DNA of 64,000 nucleotides from assembly GCF_016908635.1 (NCBI RefSeq), contig NZ_JAFBEG010000002.1, forward strand, positions 170,881 through 234,880. Direction: 5' to 3'. Source of the DNA: Sporohalobacter salinus (lineage in GTDB: Bacteria > Bacillota > Halanaerobiia > Halobacteroidales > Acetohalobiaceae). Below are positions 42,706 to 53,200 of the stretch, piece by piece. Position numbers and translations under genes: made by a program. The notes below the pieces were generated by a model. That model saw nothing but the letters and a program-made list of their open reading frames with translations. It searched no databases and was not told the origin of the DNA. Numbering within the stretch: the stretch's first letter is position 1; every line of letters begins with the position of its first letter.

Positions 42706-44463
42706 ATGAGTTCAACCTTTGGAGGAATAGAAATAGGTAAACGGTCTCTACAGGCTCAGAAAAAGTCTTTAGACGTAGCAGGACATAATATATCAAATAC
42801 AGATACAGAAGGATATCATCGTCAAAGGGCAATTCATTCAGCTAATGACCCATTGACTATTTATCATAGTACAGAAGCGGGACAGATAGGAACAGGTGTT
42901 AAAATAGATGAAATTGAGCGCATAAAAAATGAATTCATTGCTGGACAGATTAGAGAAGAAAGTAGTGCTCAAGGGAAGTGGGAGGTTAAAAATGAAACTT
43001 TAGAGCAGATAGAATTGATCTTTAATGAGCCTTCTGATAAGAGTTTAAAGACTTCTATGAATCAGTTTTGGAGTTCACTTGAAGAGTTAAGTAATAATGC
43101 CAATAGTGAATCTATTAGAGCTACTGTTAGGCAGAGGGCTTTATCTTTAACGGATACTTTTAATCATTTGGATACTCAATTAAGAGAGTATCGTTCTTCT
43201 CTTAATAATCAGATTAAGACTAAAGTAAAAGATATTAATTCTTATGCTCAGCGAATTGCTGATTTAAATGGTCAGATTAGACGAGTAGAAGCTACAGGAC
43301 AGAATGCAAATGACTTACAGGATAAACGTGATCTTTTAGTTGACAAGTTATCAAAGATTACTAGTATTTCAACTAATAAGACATCTAATGGAGCTGTTAC
43401 TGTTAGTCTTGAAGGACAGTCCTTAGTTTGGCAGGATAATGCCAATGAGTTAGAAACTGTTGAAGTTTCTGCTAATAATTCTAATTTTAATAAGACTGTT
43501 GAAGTAAGATGGGCTAGTACTAAAGAAGAGGCTAAATTTGATGATGGTGAGATGAAAGGGTTATTAGAGTCTAGAGATGAAGAAATTCCTAAATATGTAG
43601 ATCAGCTGAATAATATGGCTGAGAAGTTAGTTACTGCTTTTAATAATCAACATCAAAAGGGTTATGGATTAAATGATACTAAGATGACAGAAATGAAATC
43701 AGAGCCACAGGCAGACCCTAGTAATCCTTTAAATAATGAGACAGGCCAGTTTGATGTGATAGTTAATGGAAGTGTAGTAGATTCAGTAACAGTCAATAGT
43801 GGTGATGATTTAACAACTATAGCAGGAAAAATAAATGGAGTTAATGTGAATACTTTAGATAGTAATAGTGATGGAACGGCTGATACTTTACAGGTGCAAG
43901 GTTCTAATCCTAATGATACGATAGATTTAGTTGATACGAGTGATACCAGTGCTGGTGAAGTTAATGTAATTGAAGAATTAGGAATAGGCGGTACAGGTGC
44001 CGGTCGTGATTTCTTTACTGGTAGTAATGCAGGAAATATCGATTTAACTGATGAGATTAAAAGTGATAGTGGTTTATCTAAGATAGCTGTAGCTAAAAGA
44101 GCATCTGATGTAGCAAATAATGATGGAGTTAATGATTATGCAGGAGATGGAACAAATGCTTTAAACTTAGCTCAAGTAGGTAGTAAAAAGCTATTTAATT
44201 CCGGGACTTCTGATTTTGGCGGATATTATGGCTCTAATATTTCCAAGTTAGGTGTAGATGGACAGAGGGCTAAGAGAATGGTAGATAATCAGGAAGCTTT
44301 AAATAAGCAGCTTAAAAAGAGGCGCGATTCAGTTTCTGGAGTTTCTTTAGATGAAGAGATGTCTAAAATGATTAAATATCAACATGCTTACAGTGCAGCA
44401 GCTAAGTTTACTTCTACTATGGATCAGATGTTGGGGGTCTTAGTTAATAATGTTAAACGATAG
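42706..44463 (+). CDS. flgK: Flagellar hook-associated protein 1 FlgK
   Basis: 585 residues. The N-terminal rod/hook signature is SFGGIEIGKRSLQAQKKSLDVAGHNISNTDTEGYHRQR (given in part: GHNISNTDTEGY). The D1 coiled coil is followed by a variable, Asp/Asn/Thr-rich domain at about 330-470. The C-terminus SGVSLDEEMSKMIKYQHAYSAAAKF belongs to the axial family. It forms the hook-filament junction. A minor point is repeated acidic Asn/Asp stretches, consistent with a salt-adapted exterior. Confidence 0.93.
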   Translation: MSSTFGGIEIGKRSLQAQKKSLDVAGHNISNTDTEGYHRQRAIHSANDPLTIYHSTEAGQIGTGVKIDEIERIKNEFIAGQIREESSAQGKWEVKNETLEQIELIFNEPSDKSLKTSMNQFWSSLEELSNNANSESIRATVRQRALSLTDTFNHLDTQLREYRSSLNNQIKTKVKDINSYAQRIADLNGQIRRVEATGQNANDLQDKRDLLVDKLSKITSISTNKTSNGAVTVSLEGQSLVWQDNANELETVEVSANNSNFNKTVEVRWASTKEEAKFDDGEMKGLLESRDEEIPKYVDQLNNMAEKLVTAFNNQHQKGYGLNDTKMTEMKSEPQADPSNPLNNETGQFDVIVNGSVVDSVTVNSGDDLTTIAGKINGVNVNTLDSNSDGTADTLQVQGSNPNDTIDLVDTSDTSAGEVNVIEELGIGGTGAGRDFFTGSNAGNIDLTDEIKSDSGLSKIAVAKRASDVANNDGVNDYAGDGTNALNLAQVGSKKLFNSGTSDFGGYYGSNISKLGVDGQRAKRMVDNQEALNKQLKKRRDSVSGVSLDEEMSKMIKYQHAYSAAAKFTSTMDQMLGVLVNNVKR

Positions 44464-44490
44464 GACTAGATTGACAAGGGGTGAAGAATA

Positions 44491-45375
44491 ATGCGTGTGA
44501 CTAATGGAATGATGGTTAATAATTTATTGGGAAATATCAGTGATAGTAGAGAAAGATTGGATGAATATAATCGCCAATTATCTACAGGAAAACAGTTTAA
44601 TCGACCTTCTCAAGATCCAACGGGAACGGTTAGAAGTATGAGACTATCATCTAATATTAGTAATAATGAACAGCTTAATAGAAATATAGATCAAGCTATG
44701 TCGTGGATGGGCTATACTGAAAGTGCTCTCAAGGATGCTAATAAGATTGTACAACAGGTTAGAGAGTTAACAGTAAGAGGAGCTAATGATTCTTTAAGTT
44801 CTACGGATAGAAATAATATAGCTGATGAAGTAGAAGAATTAGGTAATAACTTAGCTGAAATAGCCAACTCTACTTATCAAGACAATTATATTTTTGCTGG
44901 TAATAAAGTAGAAATTAAGCCTTATCAAGAGATTGATCCTGATAAAGCAGACTTTGGCTATCGAGGTAATAAAGGTAAATTAAATAGAAAAATTACTGAA
45001 GGAACTCAGATGAGTATTAATCAAAATGGAGCTTTCTTTGAAGATATCTTTAAGACTATTGATAAGCTAGAAGAAGACTTGCGGACAGGAAGTATTAAGA
45101 ATAATTCAGATGCAAGACTAAATGAATTAGATCAAAATTTAGATACAGTAATTAGAAAGCGTTCAGAGATAGGGGCTAAATATAATCGTTTAGAATCAAC
45201 TCAGAGTAGATTAGAAGATAATAAAGTTAAATTGAAGAAATTATTATCTAAGAATGAAGATGTAGATATTGCAGAGACGATTATGAATTTAAAAATGAGT
45301 GAAAATGTTCATCGAGCTGCTCTATCATCAGGTTCAAGAATTATTCAACCTACTTTAGTACAGTTCTTAAAGTAA
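44491..45375 (+). CDS. flgL: Flagellar hook-associated protein 3 FlgL
   Basis: 294 residues of the flagellin-like family. The N-terminus contains MVNNLLGNISDSRERLDEYN and the LSTGKQFNRPSQDP motif. VQQVRELTVRGANDSLS lies in D1, and the C-terminal helix has ETIMNLKMSENVHRAALSSG. It joins FlgK to the filament. It starts 27 bases after flgK. Confidence 0.93.
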   Translation: MRVTNGMMVNNLLGNISDSRERLDEYNRQLSTGKQFNRPSQDPTGTVRSMRLSSNISNNEQLNRNIDQAMSWMGYTESALKDANKIVQQVRELTVRGANDSLSSTDRNNIADEVEELGNNLAEIANSTYQDNYIFAGNKVEIKPYQEIDPDKADFGYRGNKGKLNRKITEGTQMSINQNGAFFEDIFKTIDKLEEDLRTGSIKNNSDARLNELDQNLDTVIRKRSEIGAKYNRLESTQSRLEDNKVKLKKLLSKNEDVDIAETIMNLKMSENVHRAALSSGSRIIQPTLVQFLK

Positions 45376-45389
45376 GGGGAGTGATGTAA

Positions 45390-45944
45390 TTGCGAATATC
45401 TATTAAGCAGAAGTCGGGGCAGATTGGAATAGAAAGTACTGCTCCCCAAACTGAAGTTAAGCAGCAGTCAGCAGATTACAATATAAAACAACTCTCTGGT
45501 AAGTTAACTATCAATACTCAAGCAAGTAAAGTAGAGATTAGTTATAAGGCAGCTAGAGCTGACTTAGGTTTTAAGAATTATAAAGATTATAGTAAGGAGA
45601 TAGTGAAACAAGCTCATAAAATTGCTTTTCAGGCAATAGCTAAGTATGCTAGGCAGGGCGATCAATTAGCTAGAATTGAGGCTGGTGGTAAGCCGCTGAT
45701 TACTCAAGCTAAGCAGAATGCGTATGATAAGAAGAAAGAAATTGGTTTAAAATGGAAGAGAGGACCTAAGTATAAAGTTACTTCTGGAAAACAGAAAATT
45801 AAGTTTACGCCTAAGGATTTAGATGGTGTTAAATTAAATAGTAAAGAACACTGGCCGCAGATTAGATCTGAGTGGGGGAATGTAGATATATATCAACGTA
45901 AGAAACCGCAGTTTGAAATTAATCTAATTGATAAAAAGGCTTAG
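45390..45944 (+). CDS. yviE: DUF6470 family protein (YviE-like)
   Basis: A 184-residue basic protein from a TTG start with AGGGGAG upstream. It contains repeated KISYKAARADLGFKNYKDYS-like segments and ends in short beta motifs (WGNVDIYQRKKPQFEINL). It corresponds in size and position (flgL-yviE-fliW) to YviE of Bacillus. No function is known; an association with flagellar assembly is inferred from location. Confidence 0.78.
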   Translation: MRISIKQKSGQIGIESTAPQTEVKQQSADYNIKQLSGKLTINTQASKVEISYKAARADLGFKNYKDYSKEIVKQAHKIAFQAIAKYARQGDQLARIEAGGKPLITQAKQNAYDKKKEIGLKWKRGPKYKVTSGKQKIKFTPKDLDGVKLNSKEHWPQIRSEWGNVDIYQRKKPQFEINLIDKKA

Positions 45945-45955
45945 GGGGTTAATTG

Positions 45956-46390
45956 ATGAAATTAGAAACAACGCGATTTGGTAAGTTAACTGTAGATAGT
46001 GAGGAAATTATTAAATTTGAGAAAGGGTTAGCTGGGTTTGAAGATATAAGAGAGTATGTATTATTAACTAGTGAGCCACCATTTTTATGGCTGCAGGCAG
46101 CTAATAATCCAGAATTAGCCTTTGTAGTAACTGATCCTTGGAATTTTTATGCTGATTATGAATTTGAATTAAAGAGTAGTATTCAAGATAAACTCCAGAT
46201 AACTGCTAAAGATGAAGTGTTGACTTTGAGTATGGTAGTGATCCCTGAAGAGGCAGAACAGATTAGTATTAACCTTAAAGCGCCGATTATTATTAATGAG
46301 AAGAAGAAAATAGCTCAGCAGGTTATTTTAGATGAAGAATATCCTATTAAGTATTACTTAATAGATAATGAAGAGGATATTACAGCATAG
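45956..46390 (+). CDS. fliW: Flagellar assembly factor FliW
   Basis: 144 residues with the FliW pattern: [50 protein letters not shown]. FliW binds flagellin, or CsrA when flagellin is scarce, relieving translational repression of flagellin. csrA is the next gene and flagellin the one after, so the three-part homeostatic switch known in Bacillus is complete. ATG 45956 has GGGGG 7 bases upstream; TTG 45953 is also in frame. Confidence 0.92.
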   Translation: MKLETTRFGKLTVDSEEIIKFEKGLAGFEDIREYVLLTSEPPFLWLQAANNPELAFVVTDPWNFYADYEFELKSSIQDKLQITAKDEVLTLSMVVIPEEAEQISINLKAPIIINEKKKIAQQVILDEEYPIKYYLIDNEEDITA

Positions 46391-46404
46391 GCAGGAGGCA
46401 TAAT

Positions 46405-46662
46405 ATGTTAGTCTTAACTCGTAGAGAAGAAGAGAGTATCATTATTGATGATAAAATCAGCGTTACAGTGTTAGAGATAGATGGTAATCAGATTAAGTTA
46501 GGCATAGAAGCTCCCGAAGAGATTAGTATTCATCGGGAAGAAGTTTATTGTCAGATAGAGAATGAGAATAAGCAGGCCGTTGTTCAAGATAGAGATAATT
46601 TAAGTAGAATATTAAAAGAGGTGCAAAAAAGTAGTAAAAAAGGGGAAGGAGATAGTAATTAG
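46405..46662 (+). CDS. csrA: Translational regulator CsrA
   Basis: 85 residues. The N-terminal beta strand [14 protein letters not shown], the [22 protein letters not shown] core and the RNA-binding residues (Arg near position 7, and the IHREE segment) are intact. A polar tail extends about 15 residues past the usual end. It binds GGA motifs in leaders to block translation. The flagellin leader just downstream holds a well-formed GGA hairpin and a GGAGGA ribosome site, so autologous control of flagellin is likely. Confidence 0.93.
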   Translation: MLVLTRREEESIIIDDKISVTVLEIDGNQIKLGIEAPEEISIHREEVYCQIENENKQAVVQDRDNLSRILKEVQKSSKKGEGDSN

Positions 46663-46715
46663 TATTTAATTAACTACAATCAAGCTTAATCCTGATTTAT
46701 AAAACATAAGTTAAG

Positions 46716-46743
46716 TTAATGTTTTTTAGATAATATTCGATAA
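46716..46743 (+). promoter_or_regulatory. Possible sigma-28 (SigD) promoter for flagellin
   Basis: TTAA (46716-46719) and TTCGATAA (46736-46743) are 16 bases apart, resembling the TAAA-N15-GCCGATAT flagellar consensus. It would start an RNA near 46750, giving a leader of about 155 bases. The match is imperfect. Confidence 0.45.
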
Positions 46744-46764
46744 TAATTGTACAAGCTGATATAA

Positions 46765-46873
46765 GTTAGTAAGTACTGCTGTTCTATAAAAAATAAAATT
46801 ATAGAATAGCTGTAGTTACTGACTTCTAATTATTAGAAGCAGTAATCATTCTCTGGCAAGGAAGCTGGAGAAT
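46765..46873 (+). promoter_or_regulatory. Structured flagellin leader with CsrA-type hairpin
   Basis: Three hairpins in series. The first pairs 46765-46789 with 46799-46823 over 25 positions with only two mismatches. The second is TTCTAAT-T-ATTAGAA (46824-46838). The third pairs 46848-46857 with 46864-46873 (10 bp with two G-U pairs) and shows AAGGAA in its loop, the preferred CsrA target of a GGA in a hairpin loop. A second GGA-rich site, GGAGGA (46891-46896), is the ribosome site 8 bases before ATG 46905. Two CsrA sites, one covering the ribosome site, is the Bacillus hag layout. Confidence 0.65.
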
Positions 46874-46904
46874 TAATAAAAAATCTTCAAGGAGGAGATA
46901 AATA

Positions 46905-47723
46905 ATGAGAATTAATACTAATATTTCGGCGATTAACTCTTATAACCAATTGAATCAGACTAATAAGTCTATGGAGGAGTCTTTACAGAAGCTATCTTCT
47001 GGTAAGAGGATCAACCGAGCGGCGGATGATGCAGCAGGTTTAGCAATCAGTGAGAAAATGAAGTCACAGATGAACGGATTAGCTCAGGCACAGCGTAATG
47101 CTCAGGACGGTATTTCTATGATTCAGACGGCTGAAGGAGCACTTAAAGAGACACAAGCTATGCTACAGAGAATGAGAGAACTATCTGTTCAGGCAGCTAA
47201 CGACTCTAATACTACACAGGACAGAAAAGAGATTCAAAAAGAAATTGATGAGTTAACTTCTCAGATTACTGATATTTCTAGTCAAACTAAGTTTAATAAT
47301 AAGCAATTATTGGACGGTACTGCTACTGGCGTAAAGTTTCATGTTGGAGCTAATAAAGGTGAAACTATGTCTTTAAGCATTAATGATATGTCAGCTACAG
47401 CTGGTGGTTTAGGTGTAACAGGAATATCAGTTACAACTCAGGCTGGTGCTGAGAGTGCAATTAATACTCTTGATACAGCTATTTCAAATGTGTCAGCTGA
47501 ACGTGCTAAGCTAGGTGCAAAGCAGAATCGCCTAGAGCATTCTATTAATAACTTAAGCACATCTGAAGAGAACTTAACTGCTGCTAATTCTCGAATTAGA
47601 GATGTCGATATGGCTAAAGAAATGATGAATATGAGCAAACAGAAAATCTTACGTCAGGCTGGTACTGCAATGTTAGCTCAAGCTAATCAGAAGCCGCAGG
47701 GCGTATTACAGTTACTAGGTTAA
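46905..47723 (+). CDS. hag: Flagellin
   Basis: 272 residues, a short flagellin with only D0/D1 and a minimal central part. The N-terminal domain MRINTNISAINSYNQLNQTN, the SSGKRINRAADDAAGLAIS motif and a RELSVQAANDSNT segment are present. The C-terminal domain has LGAKQNRLEHSINNL and ends with MLAQANQKPQGVLQLLG. The surface-exposed middle (about 140-195) is rich in Ser/Thr (SINDMSATAGG, TGISVTTQAG), offering O-glycosylation sites. An O-glycosylation island follows at 50.2 kb. Expression is probably set by a sigma-28 promoter and CsrA/FliW. A strong terminator follows. Confidence 0.95.
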   Translation: MRINTNISAINSYNQLNQTNKSMEESLQKLSSGKRINRAADDAAGLAISEKMKSQMNGLAQAQRNAQDGISMIQTAEGALKETQAMLQRMRELSVQAANDSNTTQDRKEIQKEIDELTSQITDISSQTKFNNKQLLDGTATGVKFHVGANKGETMSLSINDMSATAGGLGVTGISVTTQAGAESAINTLDTAISNVSAERAKLGAKQNRLEHSINNLSTSEENLTAANSRIRDVDMAKEMMNMSKQKILRQAGTAMLAQANQKPQGVLQLLG

Positions 47724-47742
47724 TTTCATATTTAATTAAAAA

Positions 47743-47764
47743 GCCGGCCGGTTTTCCGGCTGGC
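47743..47764 (+). terminator. Rho-independent terminator after flagellin
   Basis: GCCGGCCGG / CCGGCTGGC, a 9-bp GC-rich stem with one G-U pair and a TTTT loop, preceded by AAAAA and followed by TCTTTTAATT. Strong terminator for an abundant transcript. Confidence 0.85.
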
Positions 47765-47809
47765 TCTTTTAATTAAAACCTAGAAATTAAAGAGGGGAGG
47801 ATGAGAGTA

Positions 47810-49246
47810 ATGGCTGATTTGGGAATTTCCGGCTTGGTAAGTGGTATGGATACTGATCAGAAGATTTATAATATTTTAAGTTCTGAATTTAATCCTCAAT
47901 TTGAAAACTTGACTCAGGAGAAATCAGAACTAACAACGACTAAGGATGCTTGGCGTGATGTTAATTCTCGGTTGGATAGTTTAAGCAATAAAATTACTGA
48001 TTTGAAGTTTAGTTCTACCTTTAATTCTAATACAGTTAAAAGTAGTGATGAAGATATAGTAACAGGGACAGCTAATTCTGATGCTGTGGCTAATAATTAT
48101 GATATTGATGTAAGTAATTTGGCACAGGCGCATAGTGTAGTATCTGATCAACAGAGTGATTCTGATACAGCTTTGGGATTAAATAGTGGTACTTTCGCCT
48201 TAGATATCGGTGGGAAGACTATTACAGTTGGTGATGATAGTACAATAGACAGTAATACTACTTTAAATGAAGTTGCTGATTACATTAATAGTGATAGTGA
48301 GAATGATGACGGTAGCGGTAATAAACTAATTGAGGCTTCGGTGGTTGATAATAAGTTAGTTTTGGAAAGTGCTGAAACAGGAACTAGTAATACAATGTCA
48401 ATTAGTAGTGATGCGGATGGCATCTTAAGTCAACTAGGATTAACTGATTTTAGTACTGATTTAAGCAATGGGGGAGATCGAATTCAGCAGGCAGAAGATG
48501 CCCAGTTTACTGTTGATGGAGTTAGTGTAACTAGAGAGAGTAATACTGATATTAATGATGTGATTAGCAATGTTACTTTTGACTTGCACAGCAGTGGTAG
48601 TGCTACTTTGGATGTAGGACCTGATACTGAAAAGTCTGTTACAGCTATACAAGAGTTTGTTGATCAATATAATAGTACAATGAGCTTCATTGATGATAAG
48701 TCTAATTATAATGAAGATACTGAGGAGGCAGGACCTCTTCAAGGAGATAGTACTTTAGCACGTCTTACTTCTAATTTACGTCAGACTATTACTTCGGATG
48801 TAGATAGTACTAATAAGTATAATGATTTATCTATGGTAGGAATTGAGATTAAGAAAGACGGTGAGATGACATTTGATAAAGATCAATTTAAGTCGGCTTT
48901 AAACGAAGCTCCTGAGGAGGTAAAGCAGTTATTTAATGCTGATAAAGATTCTGGTGATTCTTTTAATGGGGTAGCGGTTCAATTGGATAACTATGTTGAT
49001 AACTTAGTCAAGACAGGCGGTGTTGTACCTGACCGAGTTGATTTTTATGAGGATAGAATTGGGGCAGTAGAGGATGAAATTGATTCTCTTAGAGATCGGA
49101 TGCAGAATAAGAAGGATAGATTAGAAGCACAATTTACTGAAATGGAGACTGCTATGGCTGAGATGAATAATCAAAGCAGTTATATGCAGAGTATGTTAAG
49201 TGGTATGGGTAGCAGTAGCGTAAGTACGCTTCTGGGCTCACTTTAA
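47810..49246 (+). CDS. fliD: Flagellar cap protein FliD (HAP2)
   Basis: 478 residues. The N-terminus is ISGLVSGMDTDQKI, followed by a coiled-coil D0/D1, a Ser/Asp-rich exposed domain (about 60-330) and the C-terminal coiled coil (VEDEIDSLRDRMQNKKDRLE) ending in AEMNNQSSYMQSML. It caps the filament and guides flagellin folding. ATG 47810 follows GGGGAGG by 9 bases; ATG 47801 is too close. Confidence 0.92.
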   Translation: MADLGISGLVSGMDTDQKIYNILSSEFNPQFENLTQEKSELTTTKDAWRDVNSRLDSLSNKITDLKFSSTFNSNTVKSSDEDIVTGTANSDAVANNYDIDVSNLAQAHSVVSDQQSDSDTALGLNSGTFALDIGGKTITVGDDSTIDSNTTLNEVADYINSDSENDDGSGNKLIEASVVDNKLVLESAETGTSNTMSISSDADGILSQLGLTDFSTDLSNGGDRIQQAEDAQFTVDGVSVTRESNTDINDVISNVTFDLHSSGSATLDVGPDTEKSVTAIQEFVDQYNSTMSFIDDKSNYNEDTEEAGPLQGDSTLARLTSNLRQTITSDVDSTNKYNDLSMVGIEIKKDGEMTFDKDQFKSALNEAPEEVKQLFNADKDSGDSFNGVAVQLDNYVDNLVKTGGVVPDRVDFYEDRIGAVEDEIDSLRDRMQNKKDRLEAQFTEMETAMAEMNNQSSYMQSMLSGMGSSSVSTLLGSL

Positions 49247-49267
49247 TCTTAGTGGAGGAAATAGCAG

Positions 49268-49759
49268 ATGGATAAAGAGTTAAACGAATTATTAGCTGAA
49301 TTAGTTGAGCTTTATACTCAAGAACAATCAATTTGTCAAGAAATACTTAGGATTAGTCAGAAGTTAAAACAGGCTACTATTGAAGGAACTAAATTAGATT
49401 CTTTACTTTCTAAGAGAGCTGAAGAGTTGGAAAGAATAAATGAATTAGAGTCTAAGATAGACCAATTAAAAGAATTGATTGCAGGCAAGTTAGATTTAAC
49501 GGTTGATAAGGAATTGATACCTGAATTGTTACAATTAGATATTCCTTATCAATTTCAATTACAGGAAGTCATTACAGAGAATATAAAGTTAGTTCATCAA
49601 ATTCAAGAATTAGATGAAAAGATTAAAGAGGAGCTAGCAATTAGACAGCGAGAGATTAAATCTGAATTATTGAAACTTAAACAGGGTAGTAACTTAAATA
49701 ATTCATATCATCAACAGCCAAGTTATAACGAGGGAAAGTTTATTGATGAAAAGAATTAA
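49268..49759 (+). CDS. Coiled-coil protein in flagellar operon (chaperone-like)
   Basis: A 163-residue, almost wholly helical, acidic and Leu-rich protein (ELNELLAELVELYTQEQSIC, then repeated KLKQ/ELERINELESKI heptads) with a polar tail. No membrane segment. It lies between fliD and fliS, where FlgN- or FliT-type export chaperones are common, so a chaperone role for FliD or another axial protein is plausible but unproven. GTGGAGG precedes the ATG. Confidence 0.65.
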   Translation: MDKELNELLAELVELYTQEQSICQEILRISQKLKQATIEGTKLDSLLSKRAEELERINELESKIDQLKELIAGKLDLTVDKELIPELLQLDIPYQFQLQEVITENIKLVHQIQELDEKIKEELAIRQREIKSELLKLKQGSNLNNSYHQQPSYNEGKFIDEKN

Positions 49760-49771
49760 GGAGGTAAGTTA

Positions 49772-50179
49772 ATGAGCCAAGATAAATATAGTCAATATAA
49801 GGAAGTACAGGTTAAAACTGCTAATCAGAATAAATTATTGATCATGTTATATCAGGGTTGTATTAAATTTCTGAAATTAGCTAAAGAAGGTATAGAAGAA
49901 GGCGATATAGAAAAGAAGAATGAATATTTACAGCGCTCGCAGAGTATTATTAATGAATTAAAGAATACATTAGATTTTGAACAGGGCGACGATATAGCTC
50001 AAGATCTAGATCAATTATATGATTTTATGAATCGACAATTAATTGCAGCTAATATTCAGAATAAGGCAGAACTAGTTGATGAAGTAAGAGAATTGATGAA
50101 AGATTTACTTGTAACTTGGAGAGAAGTAATTGATACTCAAGAGGATGGCCCAAAAAATTCAATTAATATGCAGGGTTAA
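49772..50179 (+). CDS. fliS: Flagellin export chaperone FliS
   Basis: 135 residues: YSQYKEVQVKTANQNKLLIMLYQGCIKFL is the FliS signature (in part KLLIMLYQGCIKFL), followed by ITEEGDIEKKNEYLQRSQ-like helix 2 and a LDFEQGDDIAQDLDQLYDFM helix. It prevents premature flagellin polymerisation. AAGGAGG precedes the ATG at 12 bases after the previous gene. It is the last conserved flagellar gene before the glycosylation island. Confidence 0.93.
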   Translation: MSQDKYSQYKEVQVKTANQNKLLIMLYQGCIKFLKLAKEGIEEGDIEKKNEYLQRSQSIINELKNTLDFEQGDDIAQDLDQLYDFMNRQLIAANIQNKAELVDEVRELMKDLLVTWREVIDTQEDGPKNSINMQG

Positions 50180-50203
50180 ATTAAGATTGCGGGGTGGCTG
50201 TGA

Positions 50204-53200
50204 ATGAAGCTAAGTATAGGTATGATGGTTAAAAATGAGGAAAAACATTTACGTGAATGTTTAGAAAGTTTAACACCTATTCGAGAAGCTATTGATTCGG
50301 AGCTAGTAATTATCGATACTGGTTCGGATGATAATACAGTGGCAATAGCTGAGGAGTTTACTGATAGGGTTTATTTTCATGAATGGAATGACCACTTTGC
50401 TGAGATGAGAAATAAAGTTATTGATTATTGTGAAGGTGATTGGATTTTTGTAATTGATGGTGATGAGGTTGTAAAAGATCCAACAGGTTTAATTAATTTC
50501 TTTAAGACCGGATTAGAAGATAAATATAATACAGGTTTAGCAGAACAGAGGAGTTATACAGATAGTAGGGAAAGTCACTTTGGCTCTTTATTAATGCCTA
50601 GATTATTTAGATTAGATGGTGATTTTCATTATGAAGGGGCAGTTCATAATCAACCTATTTTCAAAAATCCAGTTGTGGATTTAGAAGTTACTTTATTACA
50701 CTATGGGTATGATAGTAATGATCCTGAATTAATGGAGCGTAAATTTGAACGAACTGCTAGTATATTAAAACAGGAGTTAGAAGAAAATCCAGAGAATATT
50801 TATTACTTGTATCAATTATCAAAGAGTTATGGTATGCACCAGGATCATGAAGAGGCATTAGAATATATAGAAAAAGCTTATAATATATTGAAAGAGAAGG
50901 AAGTTGATTTAGAAAATTACTTATATGTTTATTCTCAATATGTTAATAAGTTGTTAACTGATAATCAGTTTAAGCAGGCCAAAAAGATTTGTAATGAAGC
51001 TATAGAAATAAGAGAAGGCTATTTAGATTTTTATTATTTTAAAGCTGGTAGTCTATCTAAATTGGGAGAAAACGAAAAAGCAATTTATAATTATAATGTT
51101 TATTTAAGTTTAATAGATAATTATCTTGGTACATTAAGTAGAAAAGATATGGCCTTTGTAGATACTACTTTGGCTTTAGAGAATGTAGCTTATAGTGAGT
51201 TAGCTAGATTATATTATAAGGAAGAGAACTATCGAGAGGCTGTTAAATATGGGCTATTAGTTGAAGAAGATCGTCTTCAATTAGCTTTACCATGGTTAAT
51301 AAAGGCTTATTTACAATTAAAGAAGTATGAAGAATTAAAAGATTATTATATAAATAATTTGAAATCGAGCTCAAAAGAATTGCAGGAAATTTTTTGGGAA
51401 GAGATAGAGAATGCCAAATTGAATTTGGAACAGGTTAATAATGAGATTTTAGTGGAACTATTTGCAGATATAGAAGGAAAGTATGGTTTGTTAAATAGAG
51501 TTAGATTGAAATTAAATAGTGATCAGATAAATAAAGATAATGAATTAATTAGTAAAATAGAAAGTTTGGAGTTAAATGGATTATCATATTATTATGGAGA
51601 TTTAATATATTACTTGCTTAGATTAGATTATCCGATAATTGAATTATTAGTTGTAACTAGAGAATCAGTTATTAGTCAGTTTTTGGGTTATTTATCAGAG
51701 GCTAGAGATGATATTTATGAGCTTTTATTGTCATTTTTGAAGGATCAGTCTAAATTAAATAATATTAAACAATCAAGAGTAGTTAAAGTAATAGCTAAAT
51801 TTTTGTTGATTAAAGATAAAATTAAATTAGAAGATTATAAGTTTGTTTTTAATAAGTATATAACAGCAGGAATTAATTATTTAAAAGGGATTTATAGTGA
51901 TTATATTATTGATAACCAGTTAGATTATGAATTAGATAATAATGAAGATGAATTTTTACTTAAAATGAAATTAGCTAAAGAGTGTAAAAATAGTGATGAT
52001 TTGTTATATGTTAGATATTTAAAAGAAGCTTTGAATAAATTTCCAGCTATGAAGAAAGGGATTAGTTTGTTAGTTAGTGAGATAAAAGATGAATTAGAAG
52101 CAGATTATAATTTAGATGAAAATAAAGATATGTTGAAAGAAAAGCTTAAAGCTATAATAAATAATGGGGAATTAGACAAAGCGCAGGAACTGATTACTGA
52201 ATATGAGGATAAATTTGGATTAGATGCTGAATTTTGTTCTATTAAGGCAACTGTTTCTATTTTTAGAGGAGAGTTAGAAAAAGCTAAAAATTGTTTGGTT
52301 TCAGGTTTGTCTACTAAATCGTTAGATTTTGATCTGTTGTATAATTTGGGTTTTGTGTATGAAAGTTTAGGTAAAGAAAAGGAAGCTTATAATGTATATG
52401 TAAAAGCAAAAACTATTGCAGAATCTAAAGAAGAAAAGAAAGATGTAGATAAAGCAATTAATAATTTGCAATTTGATGAGAATGTTATGAATCAAAGTGA
52501 TATTAAAACTTATTCTATAAACAGTAGTACTCAAAGTTTAAGCTGTAATCCATTTTTTATTATAGGATGCGGAAGATCGGGTACTACTTTATTGAGATCA
52601 ATTTTAAATGCTCATTCTGATATATCTATTCCACCTGAATTTGTGGCATTAGCTGAGTTAATTAAAACATATAAAAATTTCAATTATATTTCTTGGAATG
52701 ATTTATTGAATATGATTATTTCTGTTTTCAAATCAACTCCGCATTTTTCTATTTGGAAGGTAGAGTTAAGTGAAATATATGAACAATTACTTGATTTGGA
52801 ACAAAAAGAGAGAACATTAGCTAAAATAATTGATACTATATATAATAACTTTCTACAGCATAATTTTTCTCAGGCTAAAATTTGGGGAGATAAAACACCT
52901 TTAAATACTTTGAATATAGAATTAATTGATGAGGTTTTTCCTGATGCTAAATATATTCATCTAATTAGGAATGGTAAAGATGTAGTTAGTTCATATTTAA
53001 ACTCAACTAAGTATGTTAATAGCGTTGAAAGGGCTTGTGCTAGGTGGAATAAGCACGTCAGTAAAGGATTAGAATTTAAGGAGAGTCAAAATAAAGATGA
53101 GTATTTAGAAGTTTATTATGAAGATTTGGTTACAAATCCTAGTCAAGAAGTAGAAAAAATATGTAACCTCATTGGTGTAGAATTTAATTCTACTATGCTT

